A stretch of DNA of 58,220 nt, from the NCBI GenBank assembly GCA_022925895.1, contig JAKSYS010000387.1, positions 1 through 58,220 on the forward strand. The letters are read 5' to 3'. Positions 34,574 through 44,598 of this stretch are shown here, in pieces. Every line of letters starts with the position of its first letter. The stretch's first letter is position 1. The translations under genes were made by a program, and so were the position numbers. The notes under the pieces were generated by a model. That model made no database searches and had not been told where the DNA came from. It was given only the letters and a program-made list of their open reading frames with translations. The DNA comes from Fragilaria crotonensis. Taxonomy: Eukaryota; Bacillariophyta; Fragilariophyceae; Fragilariales; Fragilariaceae.

Positions 34574-36820
34574 GCGACGGCTGTGCGACGAAGGCGGGCT
34601 GGAAGTAAGCAGATGCAGAGGGTCCTAATTTTGTTTTCTTGCTGGGCGGCGTCGCGTCGGACGAGGGGCGGCGCATGCGCGCCCGGCACTGCTCTATCCA
34701 CGCTCGTACGGCGGTCGTCTGTTCGGTCGTGAGGGCGACGTGCGAGGCGCTCAAGAAACAGCTCTTGACGCACTTCCCGTTTAGGTGCCACCTGCAGCAC
34801 ATGTTCGGGATCGGTCCACTTCGGACGTGATCGAGGAACACCTGCCAAGTGTCGTTCGCGTCTCTCGGGAAAAGGTCCTGCTGTGGGTTTGTGACTGCGT
34901 CCGCGGGTTGCCCGCGACGTCCGGCTCGAGCGCTCCCGGCGGCGGCTACAGGCTGCGAGTCGCCCTTTTGGTCGACTCCACGTCCCAGCCGCTCCTTGAG
35001 GAAGTCGCAGGCCGGGAAGACAAAGGCGCCGTCCTCCAACTGCTGCCGGGTGGACCTGAATTCTAGGAGTGCTGGGTTGATCTCGTCCTCGTGTTCGACT
35101 CCAGCGCAGAGAACTAGGTATTGTTGCATGCGTTTTCGATGAACCAACCTAACCTGCACGCGGCTGAGGGTCAGCGTGCGCTAGCTGGCGGAGCGTCGCC
35201 AGTGTGGAGCCGACCGCCCTGGTCAGGAAACGGCTCCACTCGTCCAACATGTGTGTGAGCGGGAATTGGCTCCGAAAGGAGCTCCAGCACTCCGCTCATG
35301 TTCTCGATAAGCCGCGCGAGTTCGTGAAAATCTTTCGGCACCGTGAAGTTGAGTTTTGTCATGCTCTTGATGTCCTTCTCCGAGAAGCCCGTGGTCGTGT
35401 CGGTCGTCTTGAGTTGCATTTGCACAAGGGTGCTGGCGTGATCAGAGGCTTCTCGCCCGATCGCTGCTGCTCGGGCGAACGTCTGGGGACCGCAACAGAA
35501 GAGGCTGAAGGCCCCTGGCCGGTCAGGTGTGTCGGCCGTGAAAGAAGCGGTGCGGATTGCGGCGCAGAAGCCCATGGGAATGAACGCGTCTCGACCTTTG
35601 GTGTTCCTCAAGAAGTGGTGGATGTGGTTTTGTACGTAGGCCACGTTGCTAAGCGTCAGGATGTCCGAGAAAGACTGGACCGGGCGGCTGCGAATCATCC
35701 TGTCGGCGTCCCTTTCGGACACGAAAAGGACCATTCGTTTCGTCGACGGCGGGAAAGAGTCAAAGCCTGTCTTCGACGTTTGGGGGGACGAGGTCGCTGC
35801 GTTTGCTGCCTGTCGCTCCAGTAACGTTGACAGGTTTCGAATGGCGTCCTCTGTGCGTCCTGGCGTGCTGGCATGGTCGTCCGTCCGAATGAGGCTCCTA
35901 GCTCTGACCGCCAGATGCTTGAGGTGTAGCGATTTCGCCCATTCGTCCGATCGTTTGGAGTATGCGTTTGATGCCGCCACCCTCGCTTTGTCGGTCCCGG
36001 GTCCTCCTCGAGTTTACCGCTACGCTGAGGACCCACCGCGGGATGTAAGAGGCTGCCTCCGCGCGGATGGTTGCTCTGGACGGGTCTGGGTCCTCGCTCG
36101 CTCTCTGTTTAATGGCGTTGACGATCAGTAGGGCGAGCTCCTCTGGCGCGGTGACGTAAGTGTCCATGATGGCGGCTGCGATGAAGGCCGGCACCGGGAC
36201 GGTGGGCTTCATCGTGAACCCGACGACCGTGACGTCGTCTGTGTCGTCCTCGCTCGCTTCGACTGGCTTGCTTGGCTTCGCCCGGTGCTTCGTTCCGCTT
36301 CCTTTCTTCGGTCGTCCTCTGGTTGCAGTCGGCAGGGTGCCGGCTGGCTCGGCTTCGCGCGTGGCTCCGGTGCTGACGCCTGACACCTGGGCACGTGTCG
36401 TCAGAGATTCATTGATCGCCGCCAGTACGTCCGACGTAGAATTCCACGAGCATCCTCGACCAATCAAAGGCGTTCCGATGTGTCGCTCTACGACCTGTTT
36501 CGTGTCGACCGCCATGGCGGCGGCGAAGCCGCCAGCCCCATCAGTGCCCAAAGGGCGTTCGTCCCGTCGTTGAGTCCATCGTCAGCGTCGTGGTGGAAGT
36601 GGTGAAAGAGTCGGATGACTCCGTGCGTGTTTACCATAAGGTGGGCGACTTCCGGAGAGCACAAGTGTACGAATCCTGTAGAATTTGTACTGACCGAGTT
36701 CGTCTTCGAATTCAAAGCGCTGAGCTTTTCGACGACCTCCCACTGGTCGAGCTTCCTGAAAACGTCCAACCACGTCAAGGTCATCGTCATCGGTGAGCGA
36801 GCGTCGTCTGACCCCTCCAT
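34371..36820 (-). pseudogene. Element C Gag-like protein with CCCH-type zinc finger
   Basis: Begins near ATG 36820 ('MTMTLTWLDVFRKLDQWEVV') and continues in frames 36551-35898, 35980-35171 and 35159-34371. A capsid-like helical middle ('TKLNFTVPKDFHELARLI') is followed by a Cys-x7-Cys-x3-Cys-x5-His cluster in 'MCCRWHLNGKCVKSCFLSA' (about 34740-34800). The corresponding cluster in element B supports a shared Gag family. A Pro/Arg-rich tail overlaps the start of pol. The function as particle protein is inferred from gene order. Confidence 0.72.
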
Positions 36821-36860
36821 TGCGTCTGTGGTTCAAGTCGGGTCGGGGGAGAGGCCAGAT

Positions 36861-37015
36861 TAACTAGAGTAGTGTCTTTGTCGATTCGAGTTCGTTCGGA
36901 TTGTGAGCAATTCGTATCTTGTGTTGTGTTGTGTCGTGGTGTTCGTCTGTCTGTGTCTCGTGTTCGTCTGTCTGATGGCGACTGCCCGTCCTTTCCCGAT
37001 CTTCGGACATGCCAC
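36861..37015 (-). repeat. Element C direct repeat, 5' copy
   Basis: 155 bp, identical as read to 30500-30654. Its right end is the junction with gypsy gag. Confidence 0.95.
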
Positions 37016-38080
37016 TTCGGGTTGCGTGGAAGACGCTCAAGGATAGCGTTAAGCTGCTCCTGCGTCATCAAGACATTTCGGTCGGTAGAACCGACATTTT
37101 TCTTACCAGATTTCTGTTTCCCCTTGTTCTCAGGGTTAAACCAACAGTCTTTTGTAGTATGATTTGTACGACCGCAATGCGCACACTTCTTATACTTAGA
37201 CGACTGTGTTTTGGCCGTTGCCATTTTGTCAGCGGACTTACCGATCCAATTGCCCTTTTTTGTACCCTCAGGGTTATCGGTTTTGTCCACCTTACGACGT
37301 TTGGCCTCAAGTGCCTGTCTGAGTTCAAGTTTCTCAAAATAATCAACAGTGCCTTGAAAATCGAACTTAAAGCTCGATGTTCGCACCAAGAATGACCGCG
37401 CCATTCTTTAGGCCGCCTGGTTGAGAATTTGAATCAAATCGTCATCAGACAATTTAGACGGTTCAGCCTTACCTTCTTCCCGTGGAAAATACGGTAAATA
37501 ATTATTTAGCTCGCGTAAACGCGTAGCAAAGTTCTGAACCGTATGACTTCCAAGACGTGGGTAATGCTGCATGTACACCACCTGCTTCTGGTACGCATGC
37601 AAGATTGAGAAGTAAGACTTACCAACTTCCGTCATTACCAGCTGGAAAATCTCATTTGGAGTCTTCCTCTGTCGTGGGACCCGCTACGTTCTCCGTATCG
37701 AGTCGCCACGTTTGCTGGAATTTGTCTCTTGCACTGCCCTTAAGTAGTGCAAGCGCCATAGACGCTTTTTGTTCGCCAGACTCAAGCGGATAGTCACGAA
37801 TGACCTCTCGAGCTCTATGCGCCACTTCACCCACGCTTCTGGCGAGTGTCGTAGTCTCAAACAAACGAATTCTCTTTTCGATATTTTTGGAGTTCGCATT
37901 TCCAGCTTCAGGACGTCGATTTTTATAGTTGCCCTCATCGTCAGATTTCTCTGTCGATTTCTTGGGCCTATCGAAATAAATTGACGGCGGATTCAACGCG
38001 AGGTTCGACTGACAGAATGCGACATGTTCCGCAGACAAATTTTCAGACGCTTTGCGCTTACCTTTATTTTTGTTCGTCAT
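37016..38080 (-). pseudogene. G gag with CCHC zinc knuckle
   Basis: Gypsy Gag starts at ATG 38080 ('MTNKNKGKRKASENLS'). A shift near 37670 and an in-frame TAA (37409-37411, one C-to-T change from CAA) break it. The capsid region includes 'EIFQLVMTEVGKSYFSILHA'. The nucleocapsid has a single knuckle, CAHCGRTNHTTKDC (about 37145-37190; Cys-x2-Cys-x4-His-x4-Cys). It is cut after 'LPRNPKW' by element C and the frame resumes at about 30417. Confidence 0.9.
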
Positions 38081-38102
38081 GGTGATGTACTGACCACTGG
38101 GA

Positions 38103-38112
38103 GTGAATTCAC
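38103..38112. other. Perfect 10-bp palindrome next to the G 5' LTR
   Basis: gtgaattcac lies within one base of the inner LTR end, where a primer-binding site is expected. No TGG-beginning match to a tRNA 3' end is visible here. Confidence 0.5.
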
Positions 38113-38113
38113 T

Positions 38114-38498
38114 GTGCCCTACGCGCGAAGTAATCCGTTTTATTTTTGGAGGCTAATTTGTAGCTAGTTTTAAAGGGTTAATAGTTGCACCTTATTAAGA
38201 GTTATGAGACTAGTTTAAAAGCAAGAGAGCAGTCCCATCCTTGGTGGGATTGGACTGTTCTCTTTCATTCATCTAGGAGACTCAGTGAGTCTCCAAGAGA
38301 TGTCAAACAGTTCTCATTCTACTGTTGTACGGTTGTACTGTTGTACAGGATCAGTGTTCTATTGTTGCACTGTACTATGGTATTACTAGTCTACCGGTAT
38401 ATCCAAGTACTATACATGGCCATTGTATTGTAGTACTGGATACTAGTAATATAGTATACTGTATCGCACTACGCTAGGGGCACGTGCGGTGTACTGCA
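38114..38498 (-). repeat. G 5' LTR
   Basis: 385-bp direct repeat of 12605-12989. Contains a GTAC-rich stretch and the inverted 'ggagactcagtgagtctcc' (38275-38293). Confidence 0.93.
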
Positions 38499-38951
38499 GG
38501 TTGACAATTTGACGACCGGCGGTAAAAATTCGTCATGGTCAAATTCATTCATCATGTGCAAATATGTGCAGTATGTGCAGAAAAGGTGAGTGGCACTAAA
38601 AATGAATTATTTCGACAATTGTGAGAAGAGTGAGGAGGGGCAACAGATGAGAGGTCTGAATGAAGGGAGTGTTCCTTTGGAACAATAAGGAACACTCCTC
38701 GTTTCGCGGAGACGTCGTTTCGTGTCACGGGGTGGTCGTCCGTATACGAGGCGTTGAGTCTCGTTTGAAAATGAGTGTTCAATCTCATGGGATGAGATGA
38801 ACATGAAATTCAAATCGACGAGAGTTTTGATTCCAGTCGTGCAGTGTCGCACTGGTTACTGGAGCACGGATGTAACGTTTTACTGTGCACACGGGCAACA
38901 GTTAGGGATAGGGATACATGTAAAAATATGTAGGGCGATACTGGAAGTCTG
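38499..38951. other. No gene; contains a 12-bp perfect hairpin
   Basis: Between the gypsy LTR and the end of H. No protein-like frame is seen. At 38666-38698 a 12-bp perfect inverted repeat, ggagtgttcctt / aaggaacactcc, encloses a 9-base loop. It could be H 3' untranslated sequence, but nothing proves this. Confidence 0.5.
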
Positions 38952-39435
38952 TCACCCCTCTTGAATCAAATCTCTGTTGATTTCTGATGTTGTAGCATTT
39001 GCTTTGGAAACATACAGAATCTTTTGATCTGAAGATTGTTTTTTGTTTGGTGAGACTTGCATTTTTTTGGGAATGTCTGTGAAGTGTGATTCACAAGGTT
39101 TTCAGTGTAGTTGATGTGTAGTGTGTCTTGTTGTTGGCCTGTATGGAGATATTGGAACTGATGCTTAGAAATCATTGAGGAATACTCTGTTGATTGCCAT
39201 TTGCTCAGGTGTGTCAATATCAGGCCATGAAGTAACTGGTTTTGGGCAGTTGAAGTTGCCCTGGTCATTGCAGGATGCAATGTATGCTTGATGGTAAAAA
39301 GCTTGTGATTGAGATGGAATTGAATCAGTGATGTAATAAGCACGTTGGTTGTGGGGTGCAGTTTCATCATTGTTTGGATTTGTGTTTGGGAGTCCTCCAT
39401 GGTTGCTGTTTTGTGATCTGTTGACGGTTATGCAT
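38952..39435 (-). pseudogene. H gene, C-terminal segment
   Basis: After removal of insert J the H frame continues from the zinc knuckle ('HYANRC' then 'ITVNRSQNSNHGGLPN') to a TAA at 39165-39167. Past this stop the same frame still reads protein-like residues, interrupted by TGA 39102-39104, up to TGA near 38952. So either the protein ends at 39165 or later nonsense mutations shortened it. No enzyme motif is seen. A different frame here (38966-39400) is open for 144 codons but does not join H. Confidence 0.55.
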
Positions 39436-40119
39436 TCTTGTTGTTGAACAGCTCGATGAGAGGGATCTCCACCAACGGGCAGTCAACAATGTCGGCCATG
39501 AGGACAATCACGTCTTCAGTGAGAAACGAAAACTCCCCAGAGGCCGACATGGCATTCATCTCAGTGAAGGATAATCCTTCTCTAGCCACAAGAATTAGTA
39601 CTCGTCGTACTTGGGCTCATAACCTGTGACGACACCGGTCGAAAGCAATTCTCTCGCACGCAGGAGTGAGAAACGCAATGTGAGGTCCACAGACGCCGGG
39701 GAGCTGCCGTATCTTAGGCTCCGATCAAATCAGGTGAATCACGATGATCGGTCGGTTATCCAGCGGAAGTAGATGTGGACTATCACGGGTTTCGAGTGAT
39801 GTCAGTTGTATTGCAGTATGTATCGTCAATAGCCGGTCGCCTCTTCACCCTTACGATCGCTGAGACCGGCAAGAATGCAGTTGAGGCTGTAATGGCTATA
39901 TTAGAAGAAGTTGTGGGAGCCGATGAGTGGTGTGGAATCACATCGGCATTAGACTAGACTAATCGGACTACCGGTAGTGTAGGAAGTATGAGCGTCATGA
40001 CAATACCCGTACAATAGTGGATGGTGGTACGGTAACGTCTCCGAGTAACTTGACCGTGTGCAGTAGGCAGTAGCACGGTATCGGCGATGCAGATATACCA
40101 ACAAAGTACATGCACTGAC
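39436..40119. mobile_element. Insert J, 684 bp, flanked by ATGCAT direct repeats
   Basis: Flanked by ATGCAT at 39430-39435 and 40120-40125. Removing it with one repeat restores the H frame right after the zinc knuckle. No terminal inverted repeats, poly-A tail or transposase are visible. On the minus strand it ends with about 63 protein-like codons ('MSASGEFSFLTEDVIVLMAD' to 'LVEIPLIELFNN'). On the plus strand a 60-codon frame (39775-39957, 'FTLTIAETGKNAVEAVMAI') is also protein-like. It may be captured coding fragments. The element type is unknown. Confidence 0.6.
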
Positions 40120-40125
40120 ATGCAT

Positions 40126-40963
40126 CGATTAGCATAGTGGCCAAGTTGTCCACAATTGTAACATGTAATATTTGCAGCATTGGGTGAGCTGAAGTTATCT
40201 GGAGGACGCCTTTGATTTGCATCGTTTGAAGAATTTTGTCTGAAGTTGAGGTTGATGCATTGCAATACTGCAATCATTGTCATCATTGTTTTGTCTTTTT
40301 GGATGCTGTGCAGAGGCCAGAGTGTTTGTTAGATATTCAACTTCTTGATGTGGTGGCCTGTTCTTGTTTTTGGCTGCACTTGGTTGCATCATTGAAGAAC
40401 TGGTGAAGGCTTGGTGTTGGTGTGGTGGAAGATCATCATAAGTTGTGCCTTGATGTTGAAAAGGCAGACTTGATGAAGGTTGGTGTGCAGAATTTGCATG
40501 TTGGTTGTAATTGTGTTGGTTTTGGGAAGGGAGAGTAAGTCCACAGGAATCATCAATATTCAATAAGTGGCTCTCAAGTTCCGCAAAAGTTGGTAGTTCT
40601 TTGTCATGTAATTCTGCTCGACGGATGTCGGCATCAAAGCGTTGGTAGGAAGCAGCGTAGGTGGGTGATTGCTGCCGCCATGAATGACTCGTTTGATTAT
40701 ATCAGCATCGGTGTTTGTGATTCCGGCATGATAACAGTCGCGCGATAATGTCCGAATGCGATTCAAGAAGGATGTTGCAACTTCTTGATGTCCTTGCTTG
40801 ATGGAGTAGAAGGATTCGCGCGTTCGTTCAATGTGATCTTGGGTGAGCGGTGCACAGTGACGTCTTAGAGTCATAATGGCTATTCTGGCATCTGGGGAAC
40901 AGTCAATAATGTGTGTCTGGCAGGGCTCACAGATGTTGCTGAAAATCAGATTGAAGATTGCAA
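40126..40963 (-). pseudogene. H gene, capsid C-terminal half and CCHC zinc knuckle
   Basis: Joins the upstream part at 50072 across copia A3. It starts 'IFNLIFSNICEPC', then 'DARIAIMTLRRHCAPLTQDH' and 'SFYSIKQGHQEVATSFLNRI', the pattern of a copia-type (UBN2-like) Gag capsid. A Gln/His/Asn/Pro-rich linker follows, then CYNCGQLGHYANRC (about 40129-40170), a Cys-x2-Cys-x4-His-x4-Cys knuckle. A +1 frame change between about 40300 and 40260 is needed to reach the knuckle. Confidence 0.75.
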
Positions 40964-41181
40964 TGTTGATATTACAAGCTACCGGTACTGTATCATTCAG
41001 GATGCTATGAATCATGTATCAAGTATCAAGTACCATTATACGGTACTACATCTGCACAGTACGACTCGGGATTGAAGGATGACTCCGAACAAGGTAATGC
41101 TCACTTTTCTATGTTTTAGATAATTCATAACTGAATCAAGACATGCTTTCCTACAAGGATGATCTACTTGTAGGATTAACA
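40964..41181 (+). repeat. A3 5' LTR
   Basis: 218 bp, TGTTGATATT...GGATTAACA, followed at 41182-41196 by the shared 15-base primer-binding-type sequence. Confidence 0.95.
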
Positions 41182-41318
41182 GTTTATCAGACCCAACGGC
41201 TCAATGACATGAATGGCGCCATCCGATCGGTAGTATGGAGATCACCGGTTGATCATTTCATCATGGCTAAGAATGGCCGCATGTGATGAAACGATGTTGA
41301 GCAGATTACGTCGGGAAT

Positions 41319-41544
41319 CAAGTAAAATCCGTTAGGATATCTACTGTCCCATGAGTCTACTGTACGTCTTCGCATCTGTGACATCCGGTGCTCAACCACG
41401 ATTGCACGTTCAGTAGTGCATGATGTATGATGTATGATACGAATTCGATTCATAGTGTACACACAATTCTTTTATGACCATTTCGAGTAGTACCTTTGTA
41501 AGTTTCATCTTTATCTCCTTTATTACTACAGCTACATTTATTTG
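41319..41544 (+). repeat. E 5' LTR (226 bp)
   Basis: Starts CAAGTAA and ends TTATTTG: short imperfect inverted termini, CA...TG rather than TG...CA. The boundary is fixed by the GAAT target duplication and by the primer-binding-type sequence at 41545-41559. Confidence 0.88.
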
Positions 41545-41762
41545 GTTTATCAGACCCAATGGCGCTCCATGGCCCAGGGAGGAAGGGCATGATGGAACGG
41601 AGCAACGACGAGGACGAGAAGACTAGTTTCGACTATGTTCCCCTCACTTGACTTCGGTCATGTATCCCCTGACTTCGGTCATGCGTGCAAGGCCACAACG
41701 TAACCGTGGTACGAATGTTATATGTGCTAACGAATTGAATGCCTCCAATTCATAGAATCACG
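41545..41762 (+). promoter_or_regulatory. E leader and primer-binding-type sequence
   Basis: Starts GTTTATCAGACCCAA, identical to A and D. About 200 bp of leader precede gag. It includes a near-duplicated 'gacttcggtcatg' (about 41650-41690). Confidence 0.75.
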
Positions 41763-42655
41763 ATGATGGATGGAGCATTCACGGTCGTCGACGCGTTGAT
41801 CGCGTGCGGCGTAAACAATATAGTCTTGTTCATGGAACAGACGCAAGCTCAGCGTATTGCGAGTGATATCTTTGACGATACCTTCACTTCTTGCAAGGAT
41901 ATCACATTCAAGGAGCTCGATGAACACTTCAAGACATATTTTGATCTTAGTGTGTTACAGGGTCAGATTCGCTTGAACCCTGGCGTACGCAAGAATATCA
42001 AGGCTTTCGTGCAGTGGGCACGCGATGAGCTTCGACTCGGACGTGACCCTAGTGACTCTGCCTTCCCAATAGGCCAAGTTACTGACCTCATTCGCCGATA
42101 CCATACTCATGAAAAATACAAGACGGACTCCAGGACCCTCGCAGAAGCGGCCAAACCGGAAAAGTTCAAGGAGGCAACAAAGTGGGAAGACTGGAAACCC
42201 ACCTTTGTGAATTATCTTCGTGCCATACCCGGCCGCGATGGAGTTCCACTTAAGTATATTTGTCGCGAACATGGTGGACCTGTCGTAGAAGAAAATGCCG
42301 ACTTCTTGACGATTATGTCGCAATGGCCCCATTGGACGGCGACGCATATGCCATCGACACGGTTCAAGTACATACCTTCCTGGTTAACTTCGTCGCCGGC
42401 AATGATACTGCGGAAGCCAAGATTCAAGGCTTAGCCAAACCAAATGATGGACGCGAAGCTTTCAAACGCCTTGTGGAACACTATGAAGGGGTCGGCATAC
42501 ATGCAGTTGACATCCGCGAAGCGGACGAGGTAATCAAGTCCCTCTTCTATTCTGGTGAGGCCCCTCATATGTGGTGGTCCGAATTCGAAAAGCGTTTGAC
42601 GCGTGCGTTCAATGCGTATGTCAAAGAGAAGGCCGAGTCGTGTATTCAAACTCCA
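41763..42655 (+). pseudogene. E gag, N-terminal and capsid parts (frameshifted)
   Basis: The likely start is ATG 41763 ('MMDGAFTVVDALIACGV'); an in-frame upstream Met is at 41739. The first frame runs to about 42290. The second (to about 42655) contains 'NDGREAFKRLVEHYEGVGIH', the capsid motif also seen as 'GRKAWQALIAHYDGTGEL' in D. A further shift near 42650 leads to the frame with the nucleic-acid-binding part and pol. Small indels near 42290 and 42650 explain the breaks. Confidence 0.8.
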
Positions 42656-44598
42656 TGAAGATTCGCTTGTTGATTGACAAGATAAAGGCGGACTTCCTCA
42701 CTCCCACAAAAGCACAATTGGAAATAGAATTGTCTCGTGTTCCGATGACCATGACGTACGAGCAAGCTCTGTCGTTATTTCGCAATATGGTCAATCAAAA
42801 CACCCGCCCCAGATGGGGCGGCTCAGAATCGTATCAGGCGCAACATCAACCAAATTCATGCGGGTCGCGGTTCGAGGGACAATCCACCAGTCGTGGTGGC
42901 TATGGTCGTGGAGGTAGAGGCGGACGAGGCTCGGGTCGGGGTGGGCGCGGCAATATTCAGAAGACTCGCAACGATAGCCGCATTATTACACTCACCGACG
43001 GGTCTCAAATTGAGTACCATGCCTCTTTCAGTTTCCCACGTCACGTTTATCTCAAGTTCAAGCCAGAAGATAAGGAAACGCTTCGCCAGGAACGCGCAGC
43101 ATTTAATGAACAGCGCCGTAATCGGGCCGAGGTCCAAGAACTTCGCACTCAGGCGACTCCATTACAAGTCTCGCCACCTGTCGACAGCGTTTCAGTCTCA
43201 CAGCGCAGTCAGGTTAGCCAAATCACGACTGGACAGTCCGTCATGGGTGGGCGGAACGAGCAAGCTCACATCCGTCAAGACCGCCGCATTGCAGCTGTCA
43301 CTTCATACCGCCACGTTGCGTCTTCCACGCATTTAATTCGTTCCGCTTTCGATGACCCACCTGTCAACACGGCAGCTCACAACGAATGCGACTCTAATGC
43401 GGATACTTGTTGTCTTGGCAAAAATTTTATTGTCCTTCAAGCCACTTATCGTACTGCGGATGTATACGCGTACGATTCCTCGATCAAGCCACTCGAGAAT
43501 GTCCCGATCGTCATTGGCGCAACTGCCTATGATGATCCTGCGTCTGGCCAAACTTTCATTTTGGTGTTCAATGAGTCCTTGTACTACGGCAATTCACTCG
43601 ACCATTCCTTAATTAATCCCAACCAATTACGAGCCTATGGTATACCGTTTTGGGATAATCCTTATGACCAAGCACGTCCTCTATCTATCGAAGTGGACAA
43701 CGACTTATCTATTCCCCTTTGCACTTCGGGAACCAAGATTTACTTTCGTTCCCGAGTCCCAACCGTCACCGAATTGGCGGAATGTACCCATTTGCACGTG
43801 ACGAGTCCTTCCCCTTGGGATCCTTCACAAGTCACCATGCTACAAGAGATGAATCAAGGCGGAACTGCACCATGGAAAAGATCATTGCCGTCTGCATCTG
43901 CTTCCTTTCCGTTGATGTATGAGTATTTGGAAGCAAGTTCAGATGATGCCCTTTTACATTCGGTTGATCCATCCCTTGTGCAGGTCGGTCATCTTCCACG
44001 CTCAAGACACATTCCAGAAGTTGACTCGATTACTTATGAACACCAAGACATTCCATCTCGCCGCACTTTCGTCAGCACCGAGCGACATGTTAAGGTTTCG
44101 GCGGAATTGTTGGCAGATCGGTTTGGTATCGGCCCCAAGAGAGCTCAACGTACTCTGAGGGTCACGACGCAACGTGGCGTCCGATCCGCAATCTTACCAA
44201 TCGGAAGGCGCTATCGGGCGGATCGTGTGTTCGGAGTCAAGCGATTGTCGGGCAAATTCGCCACAGATACAGCGTATGGGAAGTTCAAGTCCCTTCGTGC
44301 CAACGTAGGTTGCCAAATATATTCACACAAGTGCGGATTCAAGGTTGCCTACCCTATGATCAAAGTTGATGGTAATCACGTTGGAGATACCCTGACGCAA
44401 TTCATTGGGGATTTTGGAGTACCAGCACATCTGACATTCGATGGTGCTTCCGTACAAACCGGTCCGAAGACGCGTTTCATGGACGCAATTAGGCGTTACG
44501 AAATAAAATATCATGTGTCAGGTCCTCGACGCCCAAATGAGAACCCGGCAGAGCAGAGTATCCATGAAGTCAAAAGAGGTGGTACCGTATTATGCTGA
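42656..44598 (+). CDS. E gag C-terminus fused to protease and integrase first part
   Basis: One open frame (42571-44598). It holds the end of capsid, an RGG-rich stretch (about 42890-42960), a linker, and a protease with CDSNADTCCLG (about 43387-43420; Asn where D-S-G-A has Gly). It continues into the pre-integrase region and the integrase core with 'SGKFATDTAYGKFKS' (first Asp), 'PAHLTFDGA' (second Asp) and 'NENPAEQSIHEVK' (Glu). No stop separates gag from protease, unlike A, D and F. It breaks at 44598 by a frameshift. Confidence 0.9.

Larger units (their letters stand above)
30418..37015 (-). mobile_element. DIRS-order retrotransposon C (tyrosine recombinase), inserted in gypsy G
   Basis: Carries Gag-like, reverse transcriptase, RNase H and tyrosine recombinase genes in the same order as B. 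It is bounded by a 155-bp direct repeat (30500-30654 and 36861-37015). The right junction at 37015/37016 with gypsy gag is sharp. The left boundary is less sure: about 80 bp (30418-30499) match neither the repeat nor gypsy and may be the terminal half-repeat. I could not find a second copy of it before the internal repeat, so the full split-repeat pattern seen in B is not proven here. Confidence 0.85.
12605..38498 (-). mobile_element. Ty3/gypsy LTR retrotransposon G, split by elements B and C
   Basis: Two 385-bp direct repeats (12605-12989 and 38114-38498) bound gag, protease, reverse transcriptase, RNase H and integrase in gypsy order on the minus strand. Element B (13725-27800) interrupts integrase and element C (about 30420-37015) interrupts the gag/protease junction; without them G is about 5.3 kb. 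A 'ggtt' at 12601-12604 and 38499-38502 is a candidate 4-bp target duplication. The LTRs differ at only about two positions by eye, so insertion is fairly recent. Even so, the coding part carries several nonsense codons and frameshifts. Confidence 0.93.

Noticed and set aside
38966-39400. 144-codon open frame on the minus strand as an independent gene
   Set aside because: Another frame of the same strand joins H after removal of insert J and has the same residue style; the 144-codon frame has no recognisable motif.
39436-40119. Insert J as a spliceosomal intron of H
   Set aside because: It begins GT and ends near AG on the minus strand, but splicing there leaves a frame that stops within about 20 codons. 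Excision between the ATGCAT repeats gives the longer frame.
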